From the NCBI RefSeq assembly GCF_026151335.1, contig NZ_JAMQPP010000006.1: DNA of 64,000 bases. One strand, given 5' to 3'. The notes below the pieces were generated by a model. It had not been told where the DNA came from and did no database searches. It was given only the letters and a program-made list of their open reading frames with translations. Source of the DNA: Leptospira_A soteropolitanensis. GTDB lineage: Bacteria > Spirochaetota > Leptospiria > Leptospirales > Leptospiraceae. Positions 25,625-33,944 of the stretch are shown here, piece by piece; within the stretch, counting starts at the first letter, position 1, and each line of letters opens with the position of its first letter. The position numbers and the translations under genes were made by a program.

Positions 25625-26728
25625 TTATAAACTTTGTTTTAAAGTGTTAGCAATCATACGATGGGCCGATTCATTCAAATGGATATCTCCTGACTGCAAT
25701 AAATCAGTCCGAAAACGCATTGACTCCCTTAAGTCAATTAGGGGAATTCTCTCTTCTTTAGAAATGATTTTTAAATCAGTTATGAATTCTGAATCAGAAT
25801 CTAACCACCGAGAATCCATAACAAAGCCAATCTCTTTATAAATTTGAAACATTTTTGGATCGTATTCGATTTCCAAGGGAATATAAACCATCACTAATTC
25901 TTTTTTGTCCGATAGGATATTGCCGTTAAACTGTCGTAAAATGCGATGCCAACGATTAAAGTTAGTGGCAGCATACGACTTAGTATCCAAAGAACCACGT
26001 AAGTAGTCCGGACTAAGATTAAATAATCCTTTTAAAGTAACAAAGTTTTCCTTATTTATTTGAGAGTTTGGAGAAACTTGATTATTTAACTTGGCGATTT
26101 TTCCTAATTCGACTTCCATCCTCTTTTGGATAGATTCAAAATATTTATTCTTCAAGTGAATCCGAGTTTGTTCAGGAAACAAAAAAGAGAGAGCCCGAAA
26201 GTACCAATATTGTCTTTTTACAAAGTGTAAATAATCAGGGGTATCGCCTGTTTCAAATATATCATTTCCATAGACAAAAAGATATACCCTATCAAAAGAA
26301 ATATGAGTTCGAATCGTTCGATACAATGAAAGTTCATTCTCAAGTGTAAATCCTGGAATTCCCAGATTGATCCAAGAACACTTCGTTTCTCGGTTTAATA
26401 TTTCGGGAAAAGTATCTTTCCAAAAAATACCAGAACCAAAAACCTGTGAATCACCTAACAGCAAGTACTTGCATTGAGAGTTTTTGTTCCAGTTGCCTAT
26501 GCGAGTCCCAAATTCCCCCATTTTCCCGATTTCCTTTTCTCCCAAACGAAAAAAGGGAATTTCTCTGTTTTTAGGAAAATGATAATGCCCATAAGGAGAT
26601 TCAAAATATAAACTTACGAAATCGAAAAAACGACAAACAAATAAAAGTCCCACCAAAATACCAAAGAACAGAATTACTTTGCGGAATTTTGATGTAGGAA
26701 AGAGGGATACATCATTTACTTTTTTCAT
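25625..26728 (-). CDS. Membrane-anchored SGNH/GDSL-like hydrolase
   Basis: About 367 residues from the ATG at 26728 (MKKVNDVSLFPTSKFRK), chosen because it is followed by a single membrane anchor (VILFFGILVGLLFVCRFFDF) and avoids overlap with the divergent gene. The periplasmic part has the SGNH block I (YLLLGDSQVFGSG) and the C-terminal Asp-x-His block (DIHLNESAHRMIA). Such proteins hydrolyse or transfer acyl groups on glycans and lipids. The block II glycine may be in INLGIPGFT and block III asparagine in VYGNDI. Substrate unknown. Confidence 0.75.
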   Translation of the reverse strand: MKKVNDVSLFPTSKFRKVILFFGILVGLLFVCRFFDFVSLYFESPYGHYHFPKNREIPFFRLGEKEIGKMGEFGTRIGNWNKNSQCKYLLLGDSQVFGSGIFWKDTFPEILNRETKCSWINLGIPGFTLENELSLYRTIRTHISFDRVYLFVYGNDIFETGDTPDYLHFVKRQYWYFRALSFLFPEQTRIHLKNKYFESIQKRMEVELGKIAKLNNQVSPNSQINKENFVTLKGLFNLSPDYLRGSLDTKSYAATNFNRWHRILRQFNGNILSDKKELVMVYIPLEIEYDPKMFQIYKEIGFVMDSRWLDSDSEFITDLKIISKEERIPLIDLRESMRFRTDLLQSGDIHLNESAHRMIANTLKQSL

Positions 26729-26776
26729 TGCATAAGGTAGGAAACTAAAAACACTGTACCCTGTTTTCGATTCGAT

Positions 26777-28186
26777 ATGATACATTCCAAAAAAGCAATT
26801 GGTTTCTTCTTTAGTTTTGCAATTTTGGTATTCGTTTTTTTTGCTTCCACTGCCAAAGGAATCGAACCCTTTGCCGATTTTGCCCTTTTGGAATGGCAAT
26901 CGAAATTAGCAGCTAAAGGGCTTTTTCATTTGCCCTATAATCATCAGATTCAGGATCCAAGTTATTCTTTTTTTCCGCTACCAGACCTTTTTTTCCAACT
27001 AACAAAAGGATTTGCATATTCTACTTTTCCAAACCTTTATCCAATCCTAATTTCTCCGATTCTGAAATTTTTTGGTTTATCTGGGATTATAACATTACAG
27101 AGTATTTTATTTTTTATTGCTATTTACACCTTCCATCAAATAGAAAAAAATTCTAAGACTACCTTACTTTTGTTATTTGGGTCAACCTTACCAATTTATA
27201 TTTTTTTAATCCATGAAACAGTTTTTATTTTTACCTTAGAAATTTTTGCTCTGTATCTATATCACAAAAAACTAAAAAATTTTTCTGGAATCATTTCAGC
27301 GATTATTATTTGGATTAGACCTGAAATGAGTTTTGTGATGATTCTGATTCCATTTTGTTTCGAAAAACAGAGCCTTCCGATTTCCTTTTATTTATCTATG
27401 TTCTCCGGTTTCTGCATGTTTGCCCTCGGTAATTTATATTGGACCGGTTCTTTTCTCCCGTTCCGTCTATTAAAAAATTCAGACATTGAATTACGCCCAG
27501 AGAATATTGTTTATCTTAGTAAGATTTGGATTCTACAGGTTCCTATCTTTACCATTTCTTGTTTATTTTTTTTAAAGTCCTTAATATCCAAAATAAATCT
27601 ATTATCAATATTTCTTTTACTCTTTATAACAATTGTTATGATTTTATTGGCACCTAATTCGGGTGGCCACAACACACCTCGTTATCTATTCGGTCTTGTT
27701 CCGCTTTATGTTTTGCTTATTGGCAATAAGAAAGAAAATGGAGCACCGTACATTTCGTTTGGGTGGATCTTTCTCATCGCCTTGATTGCCTTTTACACAG
27801 TTTGGAATCTAAACTTTCAAATCAAAGAGCTAAAAAAAATATCCAAATTCCAATCAAATACCTTAAATGAAATTCGCAAAATAAAGGATTCTGTCCTTAT
27901 ATTCAGTAACCCAGATTTTGCATTTGTTTCCTTACCTCTACTCGAAGAAAAAAAAGACCTACTCCTCTTAAGAAAAAATTTCAATCAAAAAGAAATGGCA
28001 GACCTACTGTTTAAGGAAAATATAAGAACATTTACTTTTTTAGAACTTCCACCTTCTCCCATTGTATTACCTGACAATTTACCTATATCCAATTGTTTAA
28101 AAGAATGTACTTTTCGACGCAGGGAAACTCACATTTTAGAAGGGGCACTTCTACCCATCTCCAAAACCTTATACCAAAGAAATTAA
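26777..28186 (+). CDS. Polytopic membrane protein, possible GT-C glycosyltransferase
   Basis: A 469-residue protein with about ten hydrophobic helices in the first 340 residues and a soluble C-terminal part. The first extracytoplasmic loop after helix 1 contains an acidic stretch (GIEPFADFALLEWQSKLAAK) followed by a proline-rich region, as in PMT/ArnT-like GT-C enzymes that use polyprenyl-linked sugars. No decisive motif is present, so this is a fold-level guess. The start is 48 bases from the divergent SGNH-hydrolase gene; the pair may share a promoter region and act on the same envelope glycan. Confidence 0.55.
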   Translation: MIHSKKAIGFFFSFAILVFVFFASTAKGIEPFADFALLEWQSKLAAKGLFHLPYNHQIQDPSYSFFPLPDLFFQLTKGFAYSTFPNLYPILISPILKFFGLSGIITLQSILFFIAIYTFHQIEKNSKTTLLLLFGSTLPIYIFLIHETVFIFTLEIFALYLYHKKLKNFSGIISAIIIWIRPEMSFVMILIPFCFEKQSLPISFYLSMFSGFCMFALGNLYWTGSFLPFRLLKNSDIELRPENIVYLSKIWILQVPIFTISCLFFLKSLISKINLLSIFLLLFITIVMILLAPNSGGHNTPRYLFGLVPLYVLLIGNKKENGAPYISFGWIFLIALIAFYTVWNLNFQIKELKKISKFQSNTLNEIRKIKDSVLIFSNPDFAFVSLPLLEEKKDLLLLRKNFNQKEMADLLFKENIRTFTFLELPPSPIVLPDNLPISNCLKECTFRRRETHILEGALLPISKTLYQRN

Positions 28187-28228
28187 CCAAGAAATATATT
28201 GACTAAAAAATTTTCTCCTTGGTTTTTT
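28185..28228 (+). terminator. Possible intrinsic terminator
   Basis: AACCAAG (28185-28191) pairs with CTTGGTT (28218-28224), followed by four further T residues. The 26-base loop is long and the stem only 7 bp, so this is a modest candidate right after the stop codon of the membrane protein gene. Confidence 0.4.
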
Positions 28229-28253
28229 GAACCTATTGGAATGAATTCGGTAT

Positions 28254-29171
28254 ATGAACTCAAAACAATGTCCCAACTGCGGGAGCACAAATATTTACCA
28301 AGAATCGGTAACCATTTATCGTTGCGGTGATTGTTTTGATAAATTGCCGACTGGTGTTATGGTCAATTCCCCGCCTACAAAAGTCTTTGGAACCTCCAAA
28401 CAAAATTCGAAAGCTGACTCTTTAAAAAAATGGAAAACCCTCATTACAGGAACAGCATTTGCCTGGCTCTTGTTAGGTTCTTTTGTTTTTACTTACTTTC
28501 AAAATATAAAACCTGTCCAAACAACATTAGAAGAAGAAGCAACATCTATTTCACTAGATCCTAATTTAGATTCCGTTGAAATCGTTCCAGAAGGCGAATT
28601 TCAATATACGTCAGCAATACCAGATGTCATTGGAAATGTTTACATAGTAGGAAAATTTACAAATCAAAGCGGACAATCACTTCTAATGCCAAAGTTTACC
28701 GTTTCATTATTCAATAATGGAAATATAAACATCAAAACAAGTTTTGGTTATGCTGAAAAAAATTTAGTTAATGACGGAGAGTCCGTTAGTTTTCAAGTTT
28801 TAGTAGAAGAAGCACCAAGTTATGATCATTTTGAAATCCAAGTAACGGCGACTACGATTCCCAAGGAAACAGAGAAACCAGAACTTACATTAAAAAAGTT
28901 GGACTTTAAACGTAACCAACATAAAGAAATTGTACTGGCAGGAAAAATTCAAAACAAAAGTAATTCCATAACAAATTTTACTCGGATCAATTGTTTATTA
29001 ATCAACAAAGAAGAGAAAACGATAGATTATGGAACGGTAAGTCTACAAAAAGAAGATTTCCTACCAAAAGAGGTTCAAAATTTCGAAATGATTTTTTCTA
29101 GAGCAAAACAAATCCCTGACTCATATTACTGCGAGACTGACGCAATTATAAAAGAGAATACAAACCCATAA
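28254..29171 (+). CDS. Zinc-ribbon, membrane-anchored protein with FxLYD-like domains
   Basis: 305 residues. The N-terminus has a zinc ribbon with two Cys pairs (CPNCGSTNIYQ and YRCGDCFDKLP), then a single membrane helix (LITGTAFAWLLLGSFVFTYF). The outer part contains two similar beta domains, IGNVYIVGKFTNQSG and EIVLAGKIQNKSNS, that resemble FxLYD domains, known from bacterial surface proteins. The zinc ribbon would be cytosolic and the beta domains outside the membrane. Function unknown. Confidence 0.7.
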   Translation: MNSKQCPNCGSTNIYQESVTIYRCGDCFDKLPTGVMVNSPPTKVFGTSKQNSKADSLKKWKTLITGTAFAWLLLGSFVFTYFQNIKPVQTTLEEEATSISLDPNLDSVEIVPEGEFQYTSAIPDVIGNVYIVGKFTNQSGQSLLMPKFTVSLFNNGNINIKTSFGYAEKNLVNDGESVSFQVLVEEAPSYDHFEIQVTATTIPKETEKPELTLKKLDFKRNQHKEIVLAGKIQNKSNSITNFTRINCLLINKEEKTIDYGTVSLQKEDFLPKEVQNFEMIFSRAKQIPDSYYCETDAIIKENTNP

Positions 29172-29226
29172 AAAGGTTCTGTATTTTCATAAAAAAAATA
29201 ATTAATACGATATGGAGGCTTTCTAT

Positions 29227-29532
29227 TTAGTCCAAATGTTTGTGTAAAACTTTATAAAAGTTATCGATTGATTTCTCTAAATTATGAGAGCGCCAATAAG
29301 GATTTGCTTCTAGACTATCTTGAACTGTCTTTACAACACTACGTGTAAAACTTGTTCGATCAATTTTAGATCCGCTTTCCAATTTCTCAAAACTAGTATT
29401 ACGTTGAGATAATTCTTTTTTTATCGCAGAGGAAATAACGACAACTGCCTCTTCGACCGTTAGGCGGTGTTCCATAACCAGGAGTTCTGCGGCTTCTTTG
29501 ATTAATCTTAATTGTCGATCACTGACTGACAT
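29227..29532 (-). CDS. Hypothetical protein, 101 aa
   Basis: The ATG at 29532 (MSVSDRQLRLIKEAAELL) is preferred over an upstream start that would add a hydrophobic, phenylalanine-rich stretch. The protein is charged and helical (VEEAVVVISSAIKKELSQRN) and lacks a signal peptide. No family recognised. It is convergent with the zinc-ribbon gene and divergent from the STAS gene. Confidence 0.6.
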   Translation of the reverse strand: MSVSDRQLRLIKEAAELLVMEHRLTVEEAVVVISSAIKKELSQRNTSFEKLESGSKIDRTSFTRSVVKTVQDSLEANPYWRSHNLEKSIDNFYKVLHKHLD

Positions 29533-29644
29533 AAAATCTAAAACCAACACATCATAAAAGAACGCGAAAAACAACCCAGAAACAGGAACTAAAAATGGAA
29601 AAATTCTTTCAAAATATCCGATCCATTAAAAATAGATTTAAACC

Positions 29645-29929
29645 TTGGCTACTGTAATCGAAATCAAGAACAACGATCTTTCCTTTGATGGCCTCACTGC
29701 TTTTCGGGAGAGAATTATGTCCAACATCAACAATGCCAAGGAAGACATTGTTTTGGATTTTACGGACATCTCCATGTCCCTAGACAGTGCCACTATCGGA
29801 GAATTGATGAAGTTTCACTCTGCAATGGAATCTCAGAATTTACAGCTACAAATCCAAGGGGTCAACAAACTCATCAGAACAGTCTTTCGTTTGAACAAAC
29901 TCGACACCATCTTGCATTTAATTGATTAA
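29645..29929 (+). CDS. STAS-domain protein (anti-sigma factor antagonist type)
   Basis: A stand-alone STAS domain of 94 residues. It must start at TTG (29645), because an in-frame stop lies just upstream and the next ATG would remove the first strands. The strand-loop IVLDFTDISMSLDSATIGEL places a serine at the usual phosphorylation site of SpoIIAA-like proteins (D-S-A). The likely role is partner switching with a serine kinase/anti-sigma factor; neither is next to it. Confidence 0.85.
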   Translation: MATVIEIKNNDLSFDGLTAFRERIMSNINNAKEDIVLDFTDISMSLDSATIGELMKFHSAMESQNLQLQIQGVNKLIRTVFRLNKLDTILHLID

Positions 29930-30011
29930 CCTATACGTATGAGTACGTATGGATTTCCTAAACAGTTCTAACTCAATATTGAAATAGCCATTCTCGTTCG
30001 TCTCATTTTAG

Positions 30012-31121
30012 ATGAAGCGTATCTCGTTTGTATTCCTTCTTCTCCTGTCAACCACATGCACTCATAAAAAACCTGACTCTCTCCTTTGGCTTATCCCACT
30101 TTTAGGAAGTGGAAATAACATATCAGAGCCCACTCCAGAAGGTCCAATCAATCCTCCGGATTCTCTCCTTCCAACTTTCATTCAAATCACCATCCTAAAG
30201 CCCGAATCAGTAGATACCTACTGCCCCATGTATGGTGGGCTTTTTATCCAGTTCACACAAGGTGCAGAAAAAACCTGCAGCCCTATTGATTGGAATCCAA
30301 GTTGTATCAATATCGGGATCAATGGAAATGGAACCCAAACCATTTTAGATCCCCGTACTTATATAGGGATTGATTTTTCAACTAACATAGAGGTAGACCC
30401 AAGTTTTTTTCCTAAAGACAAAAGATCTAATTTATTTTGTTTTTCAAGACCGATTCCCCAAGACACAAATCATATAAAAATGTATAGTTTCCAAAATCAA
30501 TCAAAGAACATATCATTAAACAATTGTTACAATGATATGAATGACAATATATGTATTGATAAGATTCCACTTTTAGGAAGTGTAGAATTTAAAATGCCAA
30601 AGGAATTCCCTATTCTGATCTCTGATGGGAATGGTCATGCTGGATCACATACATTAGAATTAAACTATGTAACGGAAGAAAATTTTTATACCACTTGTAC
30701 TTATGTTGGTAACGAACATAAAAGTGTCGAAGGTTTTACAAAGAATGCATATATTTCTGGTGATCCAGATGCAAAAGGAAGAAATGGATATTGTATTCAA
30801 TGTGAGTTTAACTATTGTAATTCAATTGATCCGATCAATGGAATTGTAGTTGAATCTACACCAGTAAACCAATTTAACATCCCTGTCGGAGAAATTGTTC
30901 TAGCCAAATCAGAGATAACGTTATCTGTAATTAAAGGACAAGGCCCTTATAAACACACAGTTCAATGGACTATTGAAAATTTTCGCCAGCTTGTTAGTTC
31001 AAATCAAATGGCAATTTTACCTGCCAACAGTATCTTACTTTTTTGGTTTTTGATTCCTTCACTCATTATGATATTTTATTTTTACAATAAAAAGTGGAAA
31101 CATTGGCTACGGAAAAACTAA
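30012..31121 (+). CDS. Lipoprotein with C-terminal membrane helix, unknown function
   Basis: The 369-residue protein starts with a lipoprotein signal (ISFVFLLLLSTTC, Cys16) and ends with a hydrophobic helix and basic tail (SILLFWFLIPSLIMIFYFYN then KKWKHWLRKN). The middle is beta-rich with many cysteines in pairs (TCSPIDWNPSC, CIQCEFNYC), so disulfides are likely. A lipidated N-terminus combined with a C-terminal anchor is uncommon. No family recognised. It ends next to the convergent histidine kinase gene. Confidence 0.65.
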   Translation: MKRISFVFLLLLSTTCTHKKPDSLLWLIPLLGSGNNISEPTPEGPINPPDSLLPTFIQITILKPESVDTYCPMYGGLFIQFTQGAEKTCSPIDWNPSCINIGINGNGTQTILDPRTYIGIDFSTNIEVDPSFFPKDKRSNLFCFSRPIPQDTNHIKMYSFQNQSKNISLNNCYNDMNDNICIDKIPLLGSVEFKMPKEFPILISDGNGHAGSHTLELNYVTEENFYTTCTYVGNEHKSVEGFTKNAYISGDPDAKGRNGYCIQCEFNYCNSIDPINGIVVESTPVNQFNIPVGEIVLAKSEITLSVIKGQGPYKHTVQWTIENFRQLVSSNQMAILPANSILLFWFLIPSLIMIFYFYNKKWKHWLRKN

Positions 31122-32555
31122 TTAGTATGGAAACGATAAGTTAAACTGAACACTTTGTCCAGGAATTACTTTCACGTTTCCTTTTAATTGTTGGACTAGT
31201 AAATTCATTAGTTTAATACCAAATCCCAGATTCATATTTTCCAGTGAGTAAGAATCTGGAAGGGGTTCTCCGTCATCACTGTATAAAAATTGAATCTGTT
31301 GATCCTCTTTTTCTATTTTGATTCTGATTTGACCAACATCTTTATTTAAAAAAGAATGTTTCACTGAATTACATATAAGTTCATTCAAAATAATTCCTAA
31401 ATTATTGGCGATATCAGGTTTCACAATCAGAGAACTATCCAAAATAAAATCGAATTTAATATCTTTAGGATAAGTCGAAAGGATTTGACGAACCAGGTTA
31501 GGAATGTATTCTTTTAGATCAATTTCATTAGGATTTTGCGATCGATACAATCGATCATATAGGGCCATCATACTTCGCAATCGGCCGGCAGCCTCATCAA
31601 ATTGTTCCTTCAAATGGGAGTCTGAAGAAAAACTTGCCTGCATCTTTAACAAACTAAAAACTGAAAAGAGATTATTTTTAATTCGATGATGAACTTCTTG
31701 CAATAGAAGTTCTTTCTCTCTTAATAATTGTTTCACTTTTTCTTCTGATTCGATGGTTCTGGTAATCAAAGTGTGCAAAGCGACAAAACGATTAATATTC
31801 CCATCAATGGAACGTAAGGGAACAATCGTAGCATTTACCCAATAGATTGAACCATCCTTAGCTCGATTCCTAATTTCGCCTTTCCAAACAAAACCATTTT
31901 GAATCATATTATACATACGTTCAAAAAATTCAGAAGAATGAAACCCTGAATTCAACAAACGGTGGTTATTCCCAATTAATTCATCTCGAGAGTACATCGA
32001 GATTTCACAAAACCGATCATTCGCGTAAGTTATATCTCCTTCCCGATTAGTAATCGTAATGACTGCATGTTCATCAAAAGCAAATTTTAATTGCGAAAAT
32101 TCGAATTGGGACATTTTTAATTCAAAAAAACTTTGGTAATGAAGATTAGATGTTAATTGAATTTTCGGATTAGATTTCGAATGCAACTTAAACTCTGATC
32201 CGAGATCTTCTGTGATGTCTCTTGCGATCACAACAATTCTTTTTTTACCATCCGAAGTAGTTGTAAGTTTACCTCTACATTCGAAGGTTAAAAAATTCCC
32301 ATTTTTATGAGCGATCCTCCAGATACCTTTAGTTTCTGATCCAGGAATTTGCAATTTCGATATTTTTGTACGCAGTTCATGTCGATCATCCGGATGAAAA
32401 AAATCGTCTACCGAATGACCTAGTATTTCATCTTGCTCATAACCTAATCTATCCTTATGATAGACATTAGCGTAACTAATCTTCTCTAAATCGTCTATTT
32501 CGCAAATTAAATCAGGAACATTCGAAAGTAAGTCGATATAATTTGTTTGGAGCAT
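31122..32555 (-). CDS. PAS-domain sensor histidine kinase (HisKA_2/HWE type)
   Basis: 477 residues, soluble, no membrane helix. Two PAS domains: residues about 5-120 (VPDLICEIDDLEKISYANVY) and about 160-275 (ITYANDRFCEISMYSRDELI), each followed by a PAC-like segment. The phospho-acceptor region is VHHRIKNNLFSVFSLLKMQA, typical of HisKA_2 kinases, followed by the ATPase domain with LNELICNSVKH and GFGIKLM. It is the second gene of an operon, 4 bases after the receiver-ATPase hybrid, and is its probable phosphodonor. Confidence 0.9.
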   Translation of the reverse strand: MLQTNYIDLLSNVPDLICEIDDLEKISYANVYHKDRLGYEQDEILGHSVDDFFHPDDRHELRTKISKLQIPGSETKGIWRIAHKNGNFLTFECRGKLTTTSDGKKRIVVIARDITEDLGSEFKLHSKSNPKIQLTSNLHYQSFFELKMSQFEFSQLKFAFDEHAVITITNREGDITYANDRFCEISMYSRDELIGNNHRLLNSGFHSSEFFERMYNMIQNGFVWKGEIRNRAKDGSIYWVNATIVPLRSIDGNINRFVALHTLITRTIESEEKVKQLLREKELLLQEVHHRIKNNLFSVFSLLKMQASFSSDSHLKEQFDEAAGRLRSMMALYDRLYRSQNPNEIDLKEYIPNLVRQILSTYPKDIKFDFILDSSLIVKPDIANNLGIILNELICNSVKHSFLNKDVGQIRIKIEKEDQQIQFLYSDDGEPLPDSYSLENMNLGFGIKLMNLLVQQLKGNVKVIPGQSVQFNLSFPY

Positions 32556-32559
32556 AATT

Positions 32560-33804
32560 TTAAATTTTGTTTACCGGTAAGGAGAATTGAAAAGCAACTT
32601 TGGTTATGGGATTTTCACTCCATTCAGAATGGTCAATCACATTATGAACAGAAAGTTTTCCTTCATGTTTTTTAAAACAACTGTCTACATAACTAAGTCC
32701 TAAACCAAAATCTAAAGTTCCATATTCATCAAAAACATTTTTCGATAATCTATAAAATGGTTCAAATATCAAATTTTCATATTGCAATGGAACTCCGTAA
32801 GTACCATCTGCATTGACAACTGGTTGATTATAAACGACACATTTAAACCAATCATGTTCTACATTGGTTACGATTGTTATTTTAGAATTAGCTTCCGAAA
32901 ACTTACAGGCATTAATAATAATTTCTTTAAAAGCGTTCTGCATGGTAAAAAGATTATAAGAAATTTTAAATTTTGTGTGATTTGGCTTCGGGTCGCTAAT
33001 TAATATTTGTTGTCCTTTTAAATCTAATAGAGGTTTTATCTCTTGAAGCCAAGCCCATAACTGCTCATAAAACTTCTCGCAAGTGATTTCTTCAAACTGC
33101 ATCGGGTTAGAAACAATTAAATCAATATCTGCAAACATTTTTAAAGCTTTTTCAGCCATCTCCGTATTGAGTTGGATGAGCTCCATTAAGTCTGATTCAA
33201 TTTTATAATGGTTACCTTCTTTCACCGTAGTGTCTGAAACTAATTTTAAGAGAGTCACAAGAGCCCCAAAACCAGCACCTTGACAAAAACTATTTTTCAA
33301 ACTTTCAAATAAATTTTGGTTCAGACGATTGAATTCACCCACACCAGCCATCTTCTCTTTCCACTGAACCCATTCCAGATGGCCTTCCAATCGAAGCTGA
33401 CGTTCCCTTTTTGTGATCGTTTCAATACGTTTCATTTCATAATATTCAAACGCACGTTTTAACTTAATGGAAAGCTCTTGTTCTTCTAATGGTTTTACCA
33501 GATAATCATAAATCCCCAATTTCATAACGTTAACAATCAACTTAGGATCAGTATGAGAAGTTAACATAAAAATCACTGGTTCAATTTCATCTGATTTTAA
33601 TTCCTGAATTAATTCTGCACCATTCAAACCAGGCATTTCGTAATCGGTGATGATAACGGGAAATGGATTCTCTAAATAATATTCTAAAGCCTGTTTTCCA
33701 TCGTTTGCTAGTGTTACTTTATAACCCATATCGGACAAACTGTCCTTTAGAAATGTTGCAGAAACCAATTCATCTTCAGCCAATAACACTCTTTTTTCTT
33801 TCAC
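32560..33804 (-). CDS. Receiver domain fused to a histidine-kinase-like ATPase domain
   Basis: A 414-residue inverted hybrid. The N-terminal receiver has AEDE at 9-12, phospho-acceptor D54 (IITDYEMPG), T82 and K104 (LVKPLEEQE). The C-terminal region is an ATPase domain with N-box FKEIIINACKFSEAN and GLGLSYVDSCFKKH. Between them is a helical linker without a recognisable H-box (no phospho-accepting histidine in a HisKA pattern). Such proteins may regulate kinase activity rather than transcription. First gene of the operon with the PAS kinase. Confidence 0.82.
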   Translation of the reverse strand: MKEKRVLLAEDELVSATFLKDSLSDMGYKVTLANDGKQALEYYLENPFPVIITDYEMPGLNGAELIQELKSDEIEPVIFMLTSHTDPKLIVNVMKLGIYDYLVKPLEEQELSIKLKRAFEYYEMKRIETITKRERQLRLEGHLEWVQWKEKMAGVGEFNRLNQNLFESLKNSFCQGAGFGALVTLLKLVSDTTVKEGNHYKIESDLMELIQLNTEMAEKALKMFADIDLIVSNPMQFEEITCEKFYEQLWAWLQEIKPLLDLKGQQILISDPKPNHTKFKISYNLFTMQNAFKEIIINACKFSEANSKITIVTNVEHDWFKCVVYNQPVVNADGTYGVPLQYENLIFEPFYRLSKNVFDEYGTLDFGLGLSYVDSCFKKHEGKLSVHNVIDHSEWSENPITKVAFQFSLPVNKI

Positions 33805-33944
33805 TTATATTTCCGGATCCCTCATTGAAACCATCTTACATTGCATGATTAAATAAATCATTCTTTGGTCAACAGATACGAACGAAATTGAGAGTTAATG
33901 AGAAAAATTAATAAATTTCCTAGGATTCAGAAAATAGAATTATT

